Shown here piece by piece: positions 42,331-52,447 of a DNA stretch of 64,000 nt. How positions within the stretch are numbered: position 1 is the first letter of the stretch; every line of letters starts with the position of its first letter. This stretch comes from Thiomicrorhabdus xiamenensis. Lineage in GTDB: Bacteria > Pseudomonadota > Gammaproteobacteria > Thiomicrospirales > Thiomicrospiraceae. The position numbers were made by a program, and so were the translations under genes. The notes under the pieces were generated by a model that saw only the letters and a list, made by a program, of their open reading frames with translations, was not told where the DNA came from and ran no database searches. Where the stretch lies: positions 1,178,001 to 1,242,000 of the forward strand of contig NZ_CP054020.1 of the NCBI RefSeq assembly GCF_013282625.1, in the 5' to 3' direction.

Positions 42331-44151
42331 TCAATAGACCCGTTTCTGGGGCTCAAACGGCGCATGTTGTGTGGGTTGTCGGTTGACCGGTTTGAAAAGT
42401 ATGCTTTCGTTTTGCGGATAGAAAAGGCTGTGCTTTAACCAGTTCTCGTCGTCGCGTTCGGCAAAGTCGACCCGGGTGTGGGCTCCGCGGCTCTCTTCGC
42501 GGGCCAGCGCGCTGCAGGCGGTCGCCTTGGCGACAGCCAGAAGGTTTTCCAGTTCCAGCGCGCTACAGCGTTCGAAATTGAACACAGAGCTGTCATCCTG
42601 AATTTGTACTTGAGCAAAACGCTGTTCCAGTTGACGCAATTGCTCGACGGTCTGTTGCATGTGTTTGCGGTCGCGAAAAACGCCGCATCCGCTTTCCATT
42701 ATTTTCTGCATTTCGGAGGCGATCGCAAACACCGAATCTTCCAACGACGCTGACGACGGAGTTTGCAACCATCGTTGGTAGCGTTGCATCAGGGTATCCA
42801 GATTATGATGAGAGGCTCTTGCCGCTGTTTCTTGACTGTTTTGCAGTTGTTTGCTGATCTCTTGAGCCGCTTTGCGTCCGAAGACGATAATGTCGAGGAG
42901 GGAGTTTCCGCCGAGTCGGTTTGCACCGTGAACTGACACGCAGGCACATTCGCCGATCGCATACAGGCCCGGAACCGCTACCTGAGACTCCACGTTTTGC
43001 CCCGAACGGTTTTCAGGAGCCGGGATATCCGGTTTGACGACTTGTCCGTTAAGGTTTGTTGGAATACCGCCCATCATATAGTGACAGGTTGGAAAGATCG
43101 GGATCGGGGCTTCGATAGGGTCGATTCCAAGAAACGTCCGGCTGATGTCGCGGATTCCGGGTAGACGGTTTTCAATGACTTCGTGCGGCAGGTGCGTCAG
43201 GTCAAGCAGTACATGGTCTTTTTGCGGCCCGCAGCCGCGTCCTTCCTCGACTTCGATGGCAATGGCACGCGCAACCACGTCCCGTGAAGCCAGATCTTTC
43301 ACTTTTGGTGCGTAGCGAACCATAAAGGCTTCACCGTCTGCGTTGCGCAAAATCCCGCCTTCGCCGCGAGTGGCTTCGGAAATCAGCATTCCTTTACCGG
43401 CCACACCGGTTGGGTGGAACTGCCAGAATTCCATATCCTGCAGAGGAATCCCGGCGCGCTGAACCATGCCTAAACCGTCGCCGGTATTGATACTGGCATT
43501 GGAGTTGGTTCGAAAGATTTGCCCGGCCCCCCCGGTTGCCAGCAGAACATGTTTGGCCCATACAGCCTTGAGGGTGGAGTCGTGCAGGTTTTGTATCAGT
43601 ACGCCGCAGACGGCTTCGTTGTCTTCGAGAATAAGATCCAAGGCAAAATGTTCAACGAACATTTCCGTGCCGGCGCGCAGGTTCTGCTGATATAGCGAGT
43701 GCAGAATCGCATGTCCGGTCCGGTCGGCTGCAGCGCATGTGCGTTTGGCCTGTTTTTCTCCGTAATTCTGGGATTGGCCGCCAAAGGCGCGCTGGTAGAT
43801 CTTGCCGTTTTCAAGACGTGAAAAAGGTACCCCGAAATGCTCCAGTTCACGAACGATCTGACTTGCTTCCTGACACATAAACTCGATTGCGTCCTGATCG
43901 CCAAGGTAATCGCTTCCCTTGATGGTGTCATACATATGCCATTGCCACTTATCCTCGGTGACATTACCCAGTGCGGCATTAATTCCGCCTTGAGCTGCGA
44001 CCGTGTGCGACCGGGTTGGAAATACCTTGCTGATCATGGCAACCTTATGTCCGGCTTCGGTAAGCTGGAGTGCGGCACGCATGCCGGCACCTCCGGCTCC
44101 GATGACGACGGCGTCAAACTCATATTCCTGAAGGGTGGTTTCTTGCGACAT
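42331..44151 (-). CDS. sdhA: Succinate dehydrogenase flavoprotein subunit
   Basis: Catalytic subunit, oxidises succinate to fumarate. The 606-residue protein has the FAD motif GAGGAGMRAA at 18-27, the covalent FAD histidine His49 in RSHTVAAQGG, and the active-site region HGANRLGGNSLLD. The length is normal. It lies between sdhD and sdhB in the usual sdhCDAB order on the minus strand. Confidence 0.97.
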   Translation of the reverse strand: MSQETTLQEYEFDAVVIGAGGAGMRAALQLTEAGHKVAMISKVFPTRSHTVAAQGGINAALGNVTEDKWQWHMYDTIKGSDYLGDQDAIEFMCQEASQIVRELEHFGVPFSRLENGKIYQRAFGGQSQNYGEKQAKRTCAAADRTGHAILHSLYQQNLRAGTEMFVEHFALDLILEDNEAVCGVLIQNLHDSTLKAVWAKHVLLATGGAGQIFRTNSNASINTGDGLGMVQRAGIPLQDMEFWQFHPTGVAGKGMLISEATRGEGGILRNADGEAFMVRYAPKVKDLASRDVVARAIAIEVEEGRGCGPQKDHVLLDLTHLPHEVIENRLPGIRDISRTFLGIDPIEAPIPIFPTCHYMMGGIPTNLNGQVVKPDIPAPENRSGQNVESQVAVPGLYAIGECACVSVHGANRLGGNSLLDIIVFGRKAAQEISKQLQNSQETAARASHHNLDTLMQRYQRWLQTPSSASLEDSVFAIASEMQKIMESGCGVFRDRKHMQQTVEQLRQLEQRFAQVQIQDDSSVFNFERCSALELENLLAVAKATACSALAREESRGAHTRVDFAERDDENWLKHSLFYPQNESILFKPVNRQPTQHAPFEPQKRVY

Positions 44152-44165
44152 AAAAGATCCCGTGT

Positions 44166-44519
44166 TTATAGGTAAGGGTTAACCGAAACGATCAAAGCAA
44201 GCAGGTCGGCGGTAACGACGATCAGTAACAGATAGTACAGGTTGAGCCAAAGGGTTAATCGATTACGCGGAATATAGTCGATAAGAATGTCTCTGCCACC
44301 GATCCAGACATGCACCAGAAGCAGCAGGTAGGCAACGATACTTAAATATCCGAAAAAACAGTAGTACAAAAGGTTTCCTACAATGTTTTCCAGAGAATTG
44401 GTTTCCGGCAAAAAAGCGATATAGAGCGCCATTAGAGGAATGTACAACAGCAGATAAATGGCGCTGATTCGTTGCCAGAGGTGTGCTTTGGAACCGGTGA
44501 GTCGCTTAAGTGACAGCAT
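44166..44519 (-). CDS. sdhD: Succinate dehydrogenase membrane anchor subunit D
   Basis: One of two membrane anchors of complex II, 117 residues from the ATG at 44519 with three hydrophobic helices. The likely haem-ligand histidine is in LVHVWIGGRDILIDYI, the pattern of SdhD. An AAGGAG directly abuts an earlier ATG at 44531, leaving no spacing, so the second ATG, 12 bases downstream of it, is preferred. Longer frames reach into sdhC and are rejected. It starts 31 bases after sdhC ends. Confidence 0.88.
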   Translation of the reverse strand: MLSLKRLTGSKAHLWQRISAIYLLLYIPLMALYIAFLPETNSLENIVGNLLYYCFFGYLSIVAYLLLLVHVWIGGRDILIDYIPRNRLTLWLNLYYLLLIVVTADLLALIVSVNPYL

Positions 44520-44550
44520 TTTAATCGGCATCTCCTTAACTTGGGCGGTC

Positions 44551-44940
44551 TCAGTTCCAGATCGTATGCCAGCTGAACAGGCAGACCAGTAACCAGACAA
44601 GAAGTAATAGGGAATTGAATAGAGGGCTTGCCAGTCTGGCATACCAGGCCGTGTCATAAAGCTTCTCGGCCAGGAGATGACGCAGTCCAGTTAGCCAGTG
44701 GAAGCTGATCGCAGCCCAAAAGGCGCTGTGCATACATAATGGTATCCAGTGCTGGTTGATCGCGCTCAGGCGGACGTCGGGGTGTAGCCAGATCAGATTG
44801 GCCAGTGCGAGATAGCCGATAAAGCTGACAATCAGCAGCAGGCCGGTAATTCGGTGCAGAACCGAGAGCCAGGCGTTGAGCGGGAAATGGAAGGCTAGCA
44901 GATTCAGTGATCTTGGACGGGGGTCATTGCTTTGATACAT
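44551..44940 (-). CDS. sdhC: Succinate dehydrogenase cytochrome b556 subunit C
   Basis: Membrane anchor with haem b and quinone-site residues. The 129-residue protein has the family hallmarks RPRSLNLLAFHFPLNAWLSV near the N-terminus, SVLHRITG at 26-33, and HWLTGLRHLL, where the first His is the haem-ligand candidate. It has three hydrophobic helices. First gene of sdhCDABE. Confidence 0.93.
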   Translation of the reverse strand: MYQSNDPRPRSLNLLAFHFPLNAWLSVLHRITGLLLIVSFIGYLALANLIWLHPDVRLSAINQHWIPLCMHSAFWAAISFHWLTGLRHLLAEKLYDTAWYARLASPLFNSLLLLVWLLVCLFSWHTIWN

Positions 44941-45269
44941 GGCATGGGATCCTGAAATTTAGTCCTGAAACAGTTAAGCCATTGCTACTCAATGGGTAAA
45001 CGGCTGGCTGCGGAATTTCTGAAACATTGGTTCCATTCTACTGAACTCTACGCACGGGTAAACCATTTGTTTGTGTTCAAGTTATGTTTAGGATAGTGTT
45101 TTTATCTAAATAAATGCATTTAAAATAAATAGTTACCTTAATATTTTAAGTCTAAATATTAGGTGTATTTATGCAGAGTTTACGCGGTTTTTTGGTGATA
45201 ATGCCAGGTGCGCGACAGTCCCTTGCCTTCGGTGAAGGCAGGGAGTTCATTAAATAACGCAGCGGGAGA
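44941..45269. other. Gap between sdhC and aat
   Basis: This 329-base stretch contains no credible gene. It has a perfect inverted repeat TAATATTT/AAATATTA with a 7-base spacer at 45139-45161, in an AT-rich region that probably includes the sdh promoter. A hairpin GCCTTC/GAAGGC extended by CCCT/AGGG lies at 45220-45243 just downstream of aat; it lacks a T run. Confidence 0.55.
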
Positions 45270-46049
45270 TTAGGCGTCGGAATGACGGTTGCGAAAAGCA
45301 TCCAGTACGGACGGCCAGTCGAGCTCGAAATCCCAGCTTTTGGGCGGGAAAGGCTGGCGGGTAAAATAACGCAGACCGACCTCGAAGGCATCGCGAGCGA
45401 GTAATGTTGCCCCCATGCTACTAAGGTGCGACGTCTCGACTTGGGTATCGATCCACTCAAAGCCCCATTCTTCAAGCTGAAAACAGATTGCAATCAAGGC
45501 CAGTTTGGAGGCGTCGGTTTTATGGGCGAACATCGATTCACCAAAGAAGATCTTGCCGATGGCGAGACCGTACAATCCGCCGATTAACTGGTCGCCGTCC
45601 CAGACTTCAACCGAATGAGCATAACCGTGAAGGTGCAATTGCAGATAGGACGAGATCATTTTGTGATTAATCCAGGTTCCGTCCTGATCTTTACGCGGGA
45701 TCGAAGCACAATTGTGCATGACCGATTGAAACGCTGTGTCGAGCGTGATTTTATACTTGCCGCTTAGCACTTTGTCACGCCAGCTCTTACGCAGACTGCG
45801 ACTGATTTTCAGGTTTTTGATCTTAAGAACGCTACGCGGATTCGGGGTCCACCAGAGAATCGGATCATCGGCGTTGAACCACGGAAAGATTCCGTTTTTG
45901 TAGGCATGCAACAGCCACTGCGGGGTCAGGTCGCCGCCTATTGCCAGAAGTCCGTCCGGCTCATCCAGAGCGAGTTCGCTCGGAGGGAAGGCAATGTTTT
46001 CGGGGGAAAGCCAGAAAGGGGCCTGTCCGATTTCAATGGAATCGTTCAT
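45270..46049 (-). CDS. aat: Leucyl/phenylalanyl-tRNA-protein transferase
   Basis: Adds Leu or Phe to proteins with N-terminal Lys or Arg, marking them for ClpAPS. The 259-residue enzyme has FPPSELALDEPDGLLAIGGD, the motif YKNGIFPWF, WWTPNPRSVL, the GLYGLAIGKIFFGESMF region and the VETSHLSSMGA segment, all family hallmarks. It is separated from infA by the sdh operon; in other gammaproteobacteria aat is close to clpA-infA. Confidence 0.96.
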   Translation of the reverse strand: MNDSIEIGQAPFWLSPENIAFPPSELALDEPDGLLAIGGDLTPQWLLHAYKNGIFPWFNADDPILWWTPNPRSVLKIKNLKISRSLRKSWRDKVLSGKYKITLDTAFQSVMHNCASIPRKDQDGTWINHKMISSYLQLHLHGYAHSVEVWDGDQLIGGLYGLAIGKIFFGESMFAHKTDASKLALIAICFQLEEWGFEWIDTQVETSHLSSMGATLLARDAFEVGLRYFTRQPFPPKSWDFELDWPSVLDAFRNRHSDA

Positions 46050-46249
46050 TTACTGTTATGTCCATAATCGGGTGAATGGAAGATCGAATTATTTTACGTT
46101 ATTAACGGTCGTTAGTTAAGTGCAAGCGGAATTATGCCAAAACAAAGCGACGCTTTATTGCACTTTTACTCCAGCATCTTGGAGGACTAAGGTTTACAAT
46201 AGGTGCTCAAATCAATTCTGACCGACATAAGAAAAAACGCCCTTAAGTT

Positions 46250-49200
46250 ATGCCTCAATTTGTTCATCTTCATCTTCATTCCGAATATTCCGTCATCGAC
46301 GGAACGCTTGGCATTAAGCCGCTTGTTTCTCTAGCGCAAACCGATAATCAGCCGGCAGTGGCATTGACCGATATAAATAATATGTTCGCGTTGGTGAAAT
46401 TCTACGGCGCGGCAATGGGGGCGGGGATCAAACCGGTTCTCGGTGCCGAGGTTCTGATTGAAGATGAACAGGGTGCGGTTTTTCCGGTGGTTCTTCTGGT
46501 TCAGAACGAGCAAGGGTATCTCAACCTGTCACATATGATTTCTCAGTCTAATCTGCACCATCAGAAAACCTATCAGTACGCGGAACTCGGCATGATTCCG
46601 AAAACGATGCTTGCCGAGTTGAATGAGGGCCTGATTGCGTTGTCGGCCGGTCGATTGGGGGATGTGGGCAGTGCATTGCTGTCACAGAATCAGGAACTGA
46701 TTGAAGAACGCCTTAACTGGTGGCGCGAGTATTTTCCGGATCGTTATTATCTGGAGTTGATCCGTACCGACCGTGAACATGAAGAGGCTTATATTCAGCT
46801 GGCGTTGCAAACTGCCGAGCAGTGGCAGCTGCCTGTAGTGGCAACCAACGACGTGCGTTTTGCAAGAGAGGAAGATTTCGAAGCGCACGAAGTCCGCACC
46901 TGTATTCACGACGGTTTTGTTCTGGAAGACCCGAAACGGCCGAAACGTTACTCTCCGCAACAGTATTTCCGTACTTCGGAAGAGATGGTTGCACTTTTTG
47001 CGGACATTCCGGAAGCGATTGCCAATACGGTCGAAATTGCAAAACGCTGTAGCCTGAATCTGACCTTGGGGACCTATTTCCTTCCGGACTTCCCGATTCC
47101 CGAGGGGATGACAATGGACGAGTTCTTTGTTCAGGAAAGTCATAAGGGATTGGACGAACGTCTGGCTTTTCTGTTTGGTGGAGAACCCGTCGAAATTCAA
47201 CAGCAAAAAAGGCAGGAGTACTACGACCGGATTAAATTCGAACTGGATATTATTCTGCAGATGGGATTCCCGGGGTACTTCCTGATCGTTGCCGACTTCA
47301 TCCAGTGGGCCAAGAATCATCAGATTCCGGTTGGGCCGGGACGGGGTTCCGGTGCCGGTTCCCTCGTCGCCTATGCACTGAAAATCACCGATCTGGATCC
47401 GATTGAATATGACCTGCTTTTTGAGCGTTTCCTGAACCCGGAACGTGTTTCCATGCCCGATTTCGACGTTGACTTCTGTATGGATCGACGCGACGAGGTG
47501 ATTGATTATGTTTCGCGACATTACGGACGCGATCACGTTTCACAGATCGTCACTTTCGGAACCATGGCCGCCAAGGCGGTGGTGCGTGATGTCGGGCGTG
47601 TACTGGGACTTGGCTACGGAGCGGTCGACGGGATCGCCAAACTGATTCCGAATGAACTGGGAATCAAGCTCAAGGACGCCATCGAGCAAGAACCGGATAT
47701 GCAGGCCAAGCGCGATTCCGACGAAGATGCGGCGCAGCTGTTGGAGTTGGCGCTCAAGTTGGAAGGAACCGTGCGAAATACCGGTAAGCACGCCGGGGGC
47801 GTCGTAATCGGGCCGAAGCCGCTGGATCATTTCTGTCCGCTGTCGTGTGAAGTGGACGGAAGCGGGGTGGTAACTCAGTTGGACAAAAACGACGTCGAAT
47901 ATGCTGGTCTGGTTAAGTTCGACTTCTTGGGGCTGCGTACGCTGACCATTATTGATTGGGCCTTGCAGTCCATCAACGGCAACAAACAACCGGGTGATGA
48001 AGGCTTTCTGGATATTGCACGTATTCCGATCGACGATGAACCGACTTTCGATCTGATCAAGACCGGTAAGACCACCGGGATTTTCCAGCTGGAATCTTCC
48101 GGGATGCAGAATCTGATCGTTAAATTACGTCCCGACTGTTTCGAAGACATTATCGCTTTGGTCGCGCTTTTCCGTCCGGGGCCGCTGGATTCAGGGATGG
48201 TGGATAACTTCATCAACCGTAAACACGGTAAAGAGGCGGTCGCTTATCCTGATCCACAATATCAGCACGAAAGTCTGCAACCGATTCTGGAACCGACCTA
48301 TGGGGTTATCCTCTATCAGGAGCAGGTTATGCAGATCGCTCAGGTGCTGGCCGGTTACTCTCTTGGTGGGGCGGATTTGCTGCGCCGTGCGATGGGTAAA
48401 AAGAAACCGGAAGAGATGGCGAAGCAGCGCTCGGTCTTTAAAGAGGGTGCCATCGGTATCGGTGTGGACGGCGACCTTGCGATGAAGATCTTCGACCTGG
48501 TGGAGAAGTTTGCCGGTTACGGTTTCAATAAATCCCACTCCGCCGCTTATGCATTGGTTTCTTATCAGTCGGCGTGGTTAAAAACCCATTACCCGGCCGA
48601 ATTCATGGCCGCGCAGATTTCCTCGGATATGGATAACACTGAAAAAGTGGTTCATATGGTGAATGAATGTCTGGCAATGACCTTGACGGTGCTGCCGCCG
48701 AACATCAATACCGGCGAAATTCATTTCAAACCTTATGGCGATCGCACCGTTAATTACGGTCTGGGGGCGATTAAAGGCGTCGGCGGCGCGGCACTCGAAG
48801 GTGTGATTGCCGAACGCCGCGAAAACGGTCCTTTCAAGGATCTGTTTGATTTCTGTTTGCGAGCCGGTAAAAAGGTTAATAAACGTGTGGTCGAAGCGCT
48901 GGTGCGATCCGGGGCGATGGATGTCTTGCACGGAAACCGCCAGGCCATGCTGGAAACCATTCCGACTGCGATGAAGCAGGCCGAGCAGCAGCTTAAAAAC
49001 AACGAAACAGGACAGAACGATCTGTTTGGCGACATGTTTGCTGAGGAGCAAGAGAGTACTTCGCAGCTGGCCGATGTTGCCGAGATGTCGCAGAAGTTAC
49101 GTCTCAAAGGCGAGAAGGAAACACTGGGTCTGTACATGACCGGTCACCCGATTGATATCTATCAGGATGAAATTAACGGTTTGGTGGATTCGCCGCTTAT

Positions 49201-49723
49201 TCAGATGAAACCGGAGCGCTGGAAAAAACGTTGGGGTGCCGGACTGGTGGTTGACTTAAGAGTCAAAATCACCAAAAAAGGTACAAAAATGGCGATCGTC
49301 ACCATTGATGATAAAACTTCGCGAATGGACGTAACCATGCGTCCGGCGATTTACGAACAGATTCAAAATGAACTGGCGGTCGATAAGGTGATTATGGTTT
49401 ACGGTGAAGTTCGCGAAGATACCTTTAACGGCGGTGTGAAATTCGAAGCCGAACAGATCGTTAGTCTGGCGGAAGCCCGTGTCGAGAAAGGGCTGGCCCT
49501 GGAGCTGAATGTGACGGTAGAAGAGCTTGACGAACAGCGTATGCAGACGTTGCAGCAGATGGTTTCGCCATTCTGCAACGAGATCGGACTGCCGTTGCAG
49601 ATACAGTATCGCAATCAGCAGGCACAGGCGCTTCTGAAGACTAGGCAGCTGTATTACCCGGATGACGATCTGCTTGAAGTGCTCAACGCACAAGGCTGGC
49701 AACCGAAGGTACTTTCCCGATAA
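46250..49723 (+). CDS. dnaE: DNA polymerase III alpha subunit
   Basis: Replicative polymerase, 1157 residues. The N-terminal PHP domain starts with FVHLHLHSEYSVIDG at 4-18. The polymerase active site includes PDFDVDF at 403-409, so Asp404 and Asp406 are the metal-binding aspartates. GPGRGSGAGSLVAY and the GYGFNKSHSAAYA segment follow the family. The C-terminal OB fold and tau-binding region are present. Single gene with no partner; flanked by aat (divergent) and acs. Confidence 0.97.
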   Translation: MPQFVHLHLHSEYSVIDGTLGIKPLVSLAQTDNQPAVALTDINNMFALVKFYGAAMGAGIKPVLGAEVLIEDEQGAVFPVVLLVQNEQGYLNLSHMISQSNLHHQKTYQYAELGMIPKTMLAELNEGLIALSAGRLGDVGSALLSQNQELIEERLNWWREYFPDRYYLELIRTDREHEEAYIQLALQTAEQWQLPVVATNDVRFAREEDFEAHEVRTCIHDGFVLEDPKRPKRYSPQQYFRTSEEMVALFADIPEAIANTVEIAKRCSLNLTLGTYFLPDFPIPEGMTMDEFFVQESHKGLDERLAFLFGGEPVEIQQQKRQEYYDRIKFELDIILQMGFPGYFLIVADFIQWAKNHQIPVGPGRGSGAGSLVAYALKITDLDPIEYDLLFERFLNPERVSMPDFDVDFCMDRRDEVIDYVSRHYGRDHVSQIVTFGTMAAKAVVRDVGRVLGLGYGAVDGIAKLIPNELGIKLKDAIEQEPDMQAKRDSDEDAAQLLELALKLEGTVRNTGKHAGGVVIGPKPLDHFCPLSCEVDGSGVVTQLDKNDVEYAGLVKFDFLGLRTLTIIDWALQSINGNKQPGDEGFLDIARIPIDDEPTFDLIKTGKTTGIFQLESSGMQNLIVKLRPDCFEDIIALVALFRPGPLDSGMVDNFINRKHGKEAVAYPDPQYQHESLQPILEPTYGVILYQEQVMQIAQVLAGYSLGGADLLRRAMGKKKPEEMAKQRSVFKEGAIGIGVDGDLAMKIFDLVEKFAGYGFNKSHSAAYALVSYQSAWLKTHYPAEFMAAQISSDMDNTEKVVHMVNECLAMTLTVLPPNINTGEIHFKPYGDRTVNYGLGAIKGVGGAALEGVIAERRENGPFKDLFDFCLRAGKKVNKRVVEALVRSGAMDVLHGNRQAMLETIPTAMKQAEQQLKNNETGQNDLFGDMFAEEQESTSQLADVAEMSQKLRLKGEKETLGLYMTGHPIDIYQDEINGLVDSPLIQMKPERWKKRWGAGLVVDLRVKITKKGTKMAIVTIDDKTSRMDVTMRPAIYEQIQNELAVDKVIMVYGEVREDTFNGGVKFEAEQIVSLAEARVEKGLALELNVTVEELDEQRMQTLQQMVSPFCNEIGLPLQIQYRNQQAQALLKTRQLYYPDDDLLEVLNAQGWQPKVLSR

Positions 49724-49915
49724 AGTCGGTAAAATGACGGTCAACGGACACTTTCAGTCCGATTTTTATTGAAGAATTGCCTCTTTTTGGTCAATTGGGG
49801 TTTTATCTCCTTTTTCAAGTGATAAACTTGCACTACTTTTTCTTTGTATTACCGGTCAGGACCTTTTTGCGGCCGGTATTCCTGTTTACTTAATCAGAAT
49901 AGATGCGGAGTATTC

Positions 49916-51865
49916 ATGTCGAATATTGAATCAATCCTAACGGAAAATCGCGTATTTGAAGTCAGCGATGAAATTAAAAAGACGTTTTCTGTCAGTGAAG
50001 AAAAACTGGCAGAAATGCGTGCCAAGGCTGCCGAAGACCATGTGGGTTTTTGGTCTGATCTGGCGCGAGAGAAACTGAGCTGGAGTAAACCCTTCACCGT
50101 TGGTCTGGATGACTCTAAAGCCCCGCACTACAAATGGTTCACCGACGGTGAATTGAATGTTTCCTATAACTGTATCGATCGTCACCTGCAGGATAAAAGC
50201 GACAAAACAGCGATTATCTTCGAAGGTGATCGCGGTGATATCGAACGCTACACCTATAAAGAACTGCATGATCAGGTATGTCGTTTTGCCAATACACTGA
50301 CGGCTCAAGGCGTAGAGAAAGGCGATCGCGTTATTATCTATATGCCGATGATCCCGCAGGCGGTCATTGCCATGCAAGCGTGTGCCCGTATCGGTGCCAT
50401 TCACTCTGTTGTGTTCGGTGGCTTCTCGGCCGAGGCATTGCGTGACCGTATTGTCGATGCCGGTGCCAAAATGGTGATCACTACCAACGGCAGTCGCCGT
50501 GGTGGTAAGACCATTCCTTTGAAGCACGCAGTGGACACGGCTCTGGAAAAAGGGTGTGAACAGGTTAAGAAGGTAATTGTTTATCGTCGTACCGACGATG
50601 AAGTGGAAATGCAGGAAGGGCGTGATATCGACTGGTTGGAAGCCGAAGCCGGTATGAGTAACTATCATGATCCAGTCGCAGTGGATTCTGAACATCCTCT
50701 GTTTCTTCTGTATACCTCCGGTTCTACCGGTAAGCCGAAAGGGGTGCAACACAGCTCAGGCGGTTATCTGCTGAACGCGCATGTAACCAATGAGTGGATG
50801 TTTGACCTTAATGATAACGACGTTTTCTGGTGTACTGCCGATGTGGGCTGGATTACCGGACACTCTTATGTCGCTTACGGGCCGCTTTCGGTCGGTGCGA
50901 CTATGGTCATGTTTGAAGGGGTTCCGACCTATCCGGATGCAGGGCGTTTCTGGCAGGTCTGTCAGGATCACGGTGTAACCGTTTTCTATACTGCGCCGAC
51001 GGCAATTCGTGCATTGATGAAATTCGGTGCCGACCTTCCTAAGCAATATGATCTTGAAAAACTTCGCCTGCTTGGTACGGTTGGTGAGCCGATTAACCCG
51101 GAAGCCTGGATGTGGTATCACGATGTTATCGGTCAAGGTCGTTGCCCGATTATCGATACCTGGTGGCAGACAGAAACCGGTGCGCATATGATTGCACCTT
51201 TCCCGGTAACGCCTTTGAAGCCGGGTTCTTGTACTCAGCCACTGCCGGGTATTGACGCGGTTATTCTGGATGAAGAAGGGAATGAGCTGATCGGTAACGA
51301 AGGTGGTCTGCTGGCGATTAAGCAACCGTGGCCGTCGATGATTCGCAATGTATGGGGTGACGAAGAACGTTATCGCAATACTTACTTCCCTCTGGAAGGC
51401 AAGCCTTACTATGTCGTTGGTGACAGCGCGCACCGCGATGCTGACGGTTATTTCTGGATTCTGGGTCGTGTTGACGACGTTCTTAACGTTTCCGGTCACC
51501 GTTTGGGAACCATGGAAATCGAATCTGCGCTGGTATCGCACGCCAAAGTGGCCGAGGCTGCGGTTGTCGGCCGTCCGCACGATGTTAAAGGGGAAGCGGT
51601 TGCCGCTTTCGTGGTACTGAATGTCGATCTTCCTGAAGGCGATGAACGTGATGCGCTGGTTCAGGAACTGCGCAACTGGGTCTCGCAGGAGATCGGGCCG
51701 ATCGCCAAGCCGGACGATATTCGTTTTGGTACTAACCTGCCGAAGACCCGTTCTGGTAAGATCATGCGCCGTCTTCTGCGTGCGATTGCCAAAGGCGAAG
51801 AGATTACTCAAGATACTTCGACTTTGGAAGATCCGACCATTCTGGATCAATTCCAGAAGAAGTAA
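49916..51865 (+). CDS. acs: Acetyl-CoA synthetase
   Basis: Activates acetate to acetyl-CoA through acetyl-AMP. The 649-residue enzyme has the AMP-binding motif [20 protein letters not shown], and the C-terminal Lys615 in [11 protein letters not shown], the lysine that is acetylated to control activity. The ATG at 49916 follows GCGGAG; a longer frame back to 49844 lacks support. A terminator separates it from the DUF485-actP genes. Confidence 0.97.
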   Translation: MSNIESILTENRVFEVSDEIKKTFSVSEEKLAEMRAKAAEDHVGFWSDLAREKLSWSKPFTVGLDDSKAPHYKWFTDGELNVSYNCIDRHLQDKSDKTAIIFEGDRGDIERYTYKELHDQVCRFANTLTAQGVEKGDRVIIYMPMIPQAVIAMQACARIGAIHSVVFGGFSAEALRDRIVDAGAKMVITTNGSRRGGKTIPLKHAVDTALEKGCEQVKKVIVYRRTDDEVEMQEGRDIDWLEAEAGMSNYHDPVAVDSEHPLFLLYTSGSTGKPKGVQHSSGGYLLNAHVTNEWMFDLNDNDVFWCTADVGWITGHSYVAYGPLSVGATMVMFEGVPTYPDAGRFWQVCQDHGVTVFYTAPTAIRALMKFGADLPKQYDLEKLRLLGTVGEPINPEAWMWYHDVIGQGRCPIIDTWWQTETGAHMIAPFPVTPLKPGSCTQPLPGIDAVILDEEGNELIGNEGGLLAIKQPWPSMIRNVWGDEERYRNTYFPLEGKPYYVVGDSAHRDADGYFWILGRVDDVLNVSGHRLGTMEIESALVSHAKVAEAAVVGRPHDVKGEAVAAFVVLNVDLPEGDERDALVQELRNWVSQEIGPIAKPDDIRFGTNLPKTRSGKIMRRLLRAIAKGEEITQDTSTLEDPTILDQFQKK

Positions 51866-51938
51866 TCGGCTTTTACAGGCTTCTGCCTGGTTCGCGCCTA
51901 CATCGGGCCGAATCGGTAAAAGCCTTTATAAACAACTG

Positions 51939-51976
51939 GCCCTCGATTGAATTCCACTTTAATCGAGGGCTTTTTG
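51939..51976 (+). terminator. Terminator after acs
   Basis: GCCCTCGATT and AATCGAGGGC form a perfect 10-base stem around a 12-base loop, followed by five T residues. Downstream genes therefore need readthrough or their own promoter. Confidence 0.9.
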
Positions 51977-52141
51977 TCGTTAAGTACAGACTCTCGTTGG
52001 CATCTAAAAAAACTGTAAGTTAATAAAAAATACTTATTTCTAAGAGTCCGCTTAGCAAGGGATAATCCCAATCATCAGCGCCAAAGAGTGTCTGTTTTAA
52101 TAAAAAAATTTAAATCTCACCAAAAACCGAGGAGACTGATT

Positions 52142-52447
52142 TTGGATCAAGAGAAAATCGAGAAGATTAAAAATCTTCCAGAGTATCAACAACTGGTCAA
52201 GGAGCGTACGAGCCTTGCCTGGATTCTGTCCGGAGCAATGCTGGTCGTATACTACGGCTTTATTTTGTTATTGGCGTTCAATCCTGAGTTCTTTACCACC
52301 ATTGTTTCCGGCGAACATATTTCCATCGGATTCCCGTTGGGTGTGGCGATCATCGTATTTGCCTTCCTGTTAACCGGTTACTATGTCAAAAAAGCGAATG
52401 CGGATTTTGACGAGCTGACTGCAAAAATCAAGAAAGAGGTGGAGTAA
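52142..52447 (+). CDS. DUF485 membrane protein (YjcH-like)
   Basis: A 101-residue protein with two transmembrane helices (about 27-48 and 63-82) and charged ends, matching the DUF485/YjcH family encoded next to acetate permease. The start is TTG at 52142, seven bases after GAGGAG; a GTG at 52088 would add 18 basic residues and lacks such a site. The stop overlaps the actP ATG (TAATG), so translation is coupled. It is thought to support ActP, but its role is not established. Confidence 0.87.
   Translation: MDQEKIEKIKNLPEYQQLVKERTSLAWILSGAMLVVYYGFILLLAFNPEFFTTIVSGEHISIGFPLGVAIIVFAFLLTGYYVKKANADFDELTAKIKKEVE

Noticed and set aside
46682-47536. 284-codon minus-strand frame opposite dnaE
   Set aside because: Antisense shadow of a well-conserved polymerase gene; no supporting signal.
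50756-51850. 364-codon minus-strand frame opposite acs
   Set aside because: Antisense shadow; acs is fully conserved on the plus strand and the opposite frame shows no domain.
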